In this document: positions 61,392 to 64,000 of the stretch, in pieces
How the letters are laid out: each line of letters starts with the position of its first letter
Position numbering within the stretch: position 1 is the stretch's first letter
Assembly: GCF_002161675.1 (NCBI RefSeq)
Contig: NZ_NFIH01000006.1
Location: forward strand, 1-64,000
Direction of reading: 5' to 3'
Source: Pseudoflavonifractor sp. An44
GTDB taxonomy: Bacteria > Bacillota > Clostridia > Oscillospirales > Oscillospiraceae
DNA length: 64,000 nucleotides
The notes under the pieces: generated by a model
The model's database searches: none
What the model was told of the DNA's origin: nothing
What the model saw: the letters and a program-made list of their open reading frames with translations, nothing else
Program-made: the position numbers and the translations under genes

Positions 61392-62561
61392 TTGTTGGAC
61401 ATCGTCCTTCGTCGTTTCATTCCCAACTACACCCAGACCCGTGACCCCGAGGTGCGGCGTCAATACGGCGTCTTTGCCGGCGGAGTGGGAATTCTCTTAA
61501 ACCTGCTGCTCTTTGCGGGAAAACTCACCGCCGGACTCATCACCGGCGCCATCTCCGTCACCGCCGACGCCTTCAACAACCTCTCCGATGCCGCCTCCTC
61601 TGTGGTCACTCTGGTGGGCTTCCGTCTGGCCGGTCAGAAGCCGGACGCCGACCACCCCTTCGGCCATGGCCGCATGGAGTACCTCTCCGGGCTTTTGGTG
61701 TCCCTGCTCATCCTCCTGGTGGGTGTGGAGCTGGGCAAGAGCTCCATGGAGAAGATCTTACATCCCGAGGCCACCCAACTCACCGCCCTCAGCGGCACCA
61801 TTCTGGTGATCTCCATTCTGGTGAAGCTGTGGATGGGCTGGTTTAACAGCAAGCTGGGCAATCGCATCCAGTCCGAGACCCTCCGGGCCACCGCCATCGA
61901 CTCCCGCTCCGACGCCCTGGCCACCTCCACCGTACTGCTGGGCCTGGGCATCACCCACGTCACCAGCTTGCAGCTGGACGGCTGGCTGGGTCTGCTGGTG
62001 GCAGCCTTCATCCTCAAGGCCGGCTGGTCCGCCGCCAAGGACACCATCGACCCCCTGCTGGGCACCAACCCTGACCCGGAGATGGTGAAGGATATCCAGT
62101 CTGTCATCATGGAACACCCCCAGGTGGTGGGCATTCATGACCTCATCATCCACGACTACGGCCCCGGGCGACGGATGATGAGCGTCCACGCCGAGGTGTC
62201 CGATCAGACCGACGTGATGGAGGCCCACGATATCATCGACCACATCGAGCGGGAGCTGGGAGAGCGGTTCCAGATCGAGGCCGTCATCCACATGGACCCC
62301 ATTCAGACCGGCAACCCCCAGGTGGAACAGCTGCGGGCCCGCACCGCCCAGCTGGCCCGGGATATCCACCCCGACCTGTCCATCCATGACTTCCGCATGA
62401 CCACGGGGCCTATGTACACCAATCTGATTTTTGATCTGGTGGTTCCCTACAGCGTCACCATGCCCCCGGCCCAGGTGAAGGACGCCCTGGTCCAGGCATT
62501 GCAGGCGGAAAACCCCAATTATCACGCGGTCATTCACATTGATCGCTCTTACGTGGTGTGA
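61392..62561 (+). CDS. Cation diffusion facilitator (divalent metal efflux)
   Basis: This 389-residue CDF protein has the metal motif TADAFNNLSDAAS in helix 2, HPFGHGRMEYL, and TAIDSRSDALATS in helix 5, with a cytoplasmic C-terminal domain (VHAEVSDQTDVMEAHDIIDH). It exports Zn2+, Mn2+ or Fe2+ by proton antiport; specificity is not settled by the motif. Start TTG at 61392 with SD gggaggt; two TTG codons in a row. Confidence 0.92.
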   Translation: MLDIVLRRFIPNYTQTRDPEVRRQYGVFAGGVGILLNLLLFAGKLTAGLITGAISVTADAFNNLSDAASSVVTLVGFRLAGQKPDADHPFGHGRMEYLSGLLVSLLILLVGVELGKSSMEKILHPEATQLTALSGTILVISILVKLWMGWFNSKLGNRIQSETLRATAIDSRSDALATSTVLLGLGITHVTSLQLDGWLGLLVAAFILKAGWSAAKDTIDPLLGTNPDPEMVKDIQSVIMEHPQVVGIHDLIIHDYGPGRRMMSVHAEVSDQTDVMEAHDIIDHIERELGERFQIEAVIHMDPIQTGNPQVEQLRARTAQLARDIHPDLSIHDFRMTTGPMYTNLIFDLVVPYSVTMPPAQVKDALVQALQAENPNYHAVIHIDRSYVV

Positions 62562-62666
62562 ATTTACAAAAACTTCTCCACTTCGCCAAAAAAGCAGGAT
62601 ACAATACTGGTATCATAAAAAATTTAGGGAGAGCCCCTCTCCGCAGAAAAAGAAAGGGTGACACGT

Positions 62667-63350
62667 ATGCCCCGTAAGGTATTGATCGTGGAAGATGACA
62701 AGAACATTGCCGACCTGATGCGTCTGTATCTGGAAAAGGAGTCCATGGACTGTCAGGTGGCCAACGACGGACTGGTGGGTTTGGAGAAGTTCCAACAGTT
62801 CCAGCCCGACCTGGTGATGCTGGACATCATGCTGCCCGGCATGGACGGCTGGTCCATCTGCCGCAAAATCCGGGAGACCTCCAAAGTGCCCATCATCATG
62901 CTCACCGCCAAGGGTGAGCTGGAGGACAAGGTCAACGGCCTGGAGCTGGGCGCCGACGACTATATCACCAAGCCCTTTGAGATGAAGGAAGTGCTGGCCC
63001 GAGTCCACGCCGTGCTGCGCCGGTACGGCGAAGAGGAGCAGAAGGAGAAAAAGCTGGTGTTTGACAAGCTGGTCATCAACCTGGACTCCTACGAGCTGCT
63101 GGTGGATGGCAAGCGGGTGGACACCCCGCCCAAAGAGCTGGAACTTCTCTACCATCTGGCCTCCTCCCCCAACCGGGTCTTCACCCGCAACCAGCTGCTG
63201 GACGAGGTGTGGGGCTTTGACTACTTCGGCGACAGCCGCACTGTGGACGTGCACATCAAGCGTCTGCGGGAAAAGCTGGAGGGCGTCAGCGACAAGTGGA
63301 GCCTGAAAACCGTGTGGGGCGTGGGCTACAAGTTTGAGTCCAACAGCTAA
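62667..63350 (+). CDS. OmpR-family response regulator
   Basis: This 227-residue regulator has the receiver (Asp53 in MLDIMLPGMDGW; Lys in YITKPF) and a winged-helix domain (SRTVDVHIKRLREKLE, LKTVWGVGYKF). The ATG at 62667 follows aaagggtga. It precedes a histidine kinase gene by 27 bp and differs clearly from the regulator at 56343-57032. The segment 62562-62666 holds a weak promoter-like tacaat only. Confidence 0.94.
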   Translation: MPRKVLIVEDDKNIADLMRLYLEKESMDCQVANDGLVGLEKFQQFQPDLVMLDIMLPGMDGWSICRKIRETSKVPIIMLTAKGELEDKVNGLELGADDYITKPFEMKEVLARVHAVLRRYGEEEQKEKKLVFDKLVINLDSYELLVDGKRVDTPPKELELLYHLASSPNRVFTRNQLLDEVWGFDYFGDSRTVDVHIKRLREKLEGVSDKWSLKTVWGVGYKFESNS

Positions 63351-63377
63351 CCCCACAGAGCAGGAGGTGCCTCATCC

Positions 63378-64000
63378 ATGAAATCCATGTATGGACGGCA
63401 ATTTGCCACCATGGCCGGAATGGTCCTGCTGTCCTTTCTCCTGTTGGGCGCATCCTTCGCCGCCCTGAGCTACCAGTACACCCTCCAGGAAAAGCAGGAC
63501 ACCCTCATGCGCAATGCCAAGTACATTGCAGAATATACGTCCTACGCCGCCAACAACAATGGCAGCACCGTGTGGACCACCGACGAGTTTCAGCAATACA
63601 TCTCCACGGTGGCCCAGGTGGCCGACTCCCACATCATCGTGGCCACCAACGACGGCACCATTCTCTTTGCCACCGACGGCAAACATGTGCTGTATAACAT
63701 GACCTCTCGGAATATGCCCAATGACATCGTCAACGCTGTCATCAACGACAAGGTCTATGAGGGCATGACCACCCTAAATGGGATGTACTCCAGCGCCCGG
63801 TTCATGGTGGGCCTGCCCGTCTCCAGTTCCAGCGGATATCTGCAAGGCCTGGTGTTCTTCTCCACCAACACCTCGGACATCACCGCCATGTGGCGGGACC
63901 TGTCCGCCATCTTTGTGGTGGTGGCCTGCGCAGTCATCCTGGTGGCCGCCATTCTCAGCTCAGTCACCAGTATGCATCAGTCCAAGCCCATGAAGGAGAT
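63378..64000 (+). CDS. Sensor histidine kinase, N-terminal part (cut by window edge)
   Basis: From the ATG at 63378 (SD caggaggtg) the frame is open to the end of the window. It encodes a membrane helix (residues about 12-33), an outer sensor domain (HIIVATNDGTILFATD; VGLPVSSSSGYLQGLVFF), a second helix (about 175-195), and the beginning of a HAMP-like segment (SSVTSMHQSKPMKE). Kinase boxes lie beyond 64000. It is the partner of the regulator just before it. Confidence 0.9.
   Translation, partial: MKSMYGRQFATMAGMVLLSFLLLGASFAALSYQYTLQEKQDTLMRNAKYIAEYTSYAANNNGSTVWTTDEFQQYISTVAQVADSHIIVATNDGTILFATDGKHVLYNMTSRNMPNDIVNAVINDKVYEGMTTLNGMYSSARFMVGLPVSSSSGYLQGLVFFSTNTSDITAMWRDLSAIFVVVACAVILVAAILSSVTSMHQSKPMKE

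Overview
The window is a chromosomal segment of a Gram-positive anaerobe. The core genes are GC-rich (roughly 60 percent G+C) and look like those of gut Oscillospiraceae (Flavonifractor / Pseudoflavonifractor / Lawsonibacter-like). The evidence is gene content: a reverse-type rubrerythrin with a PerR-like regulator, a K+-dependent membrane pyrophosphatase, a zinc-ribbon L33, BioY, many serine-recombinase remnants, and SigA-type promoters with strong Shine-Dalgarno (SD) sites. The genus is inference; no 16S gene is present.

Layout. 0-6.4 kb: an IS1182-type transposase remnant, trxA-trxB, a truncated sortase-anchored surface protein, a flavo-ferredoxin gene with an odd start, and a small flavin oxidoreductase / hydrolase / cupin operon. 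6.5-9.8 kb is a scar: tRNA-Pro, a duplicated tRNA 3' end, the C-terminus of a large serine recombinase, a decapitated and frameshifted alpha-glucosidase gene, and an AT-rich membrane coiled-coil gene between imperfect direct repeats. 10.3-15.2 kb: a complete oligopeptide ABC transporter operon. 15.3-17.1 kb: a GntR regulator with a DUF5808-like membrane protein. 17.19-21.64 kb: a decayed, AT-richer mobile element bounded by 20-bp inverted repeats. Just outside it, at 21.67-22.62 kb, is a gene I read as TIR-STING, an anti-phage (CBASS) effector, here without its cyclase. 22.7-26.9 kb: ruvX, then divergently rpmG-secE-nusG-rplK-rplA and rplJ-rplL behind an L10-type leader. 27-33.4 kb: PatB-type aminotransferase, trkA-trkH and hppA. 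33.7-42.6 kb: ECF sigma/anti-sigma pair, aconitase-family hydratase, an attenuator-like leader before a methyltransferase, a TetR/EamA divergent pair, bioY with a BirA-type operator, and a gutted ATP-grasp gene. 42.6-48.5 kb: an FtsX-type ABC exporter, a Mn2+ riboswitch with mntP, and galM. 49.2-54.7 kb: a housekeeping operon (DUF1385, prmC, recA, recX, rimO, pgsA). 54.8-58.4 kb: lipoprotein plus two-component system. 58.6 kb to the end: tRNA-Arg, perR-like regulator, rubrerythrin, a repeat-rich zone, a cation efflux gene and a second two-component system cut by the window edge.

The most unusual signals are non-coding. Two 507-512-bp elements (48637-49143 and 60806-61317) share conserved blocks and inverted-repeat ends. 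Their end-proximal hairpins have changed sequence on both arms in a compensating way, so structure is kept while sequence drifts. A second, about 185-bp, structured repeat occurs at 33413-33596 and, inverted, at 41839-42025, also with a compensatory pair. Neither matches a family I can name with confidence. The rubrerythrin tail plus terminator is present in three copies, and both tRNA genes are followed by a short copy of their own 3' end plus a second terminator.
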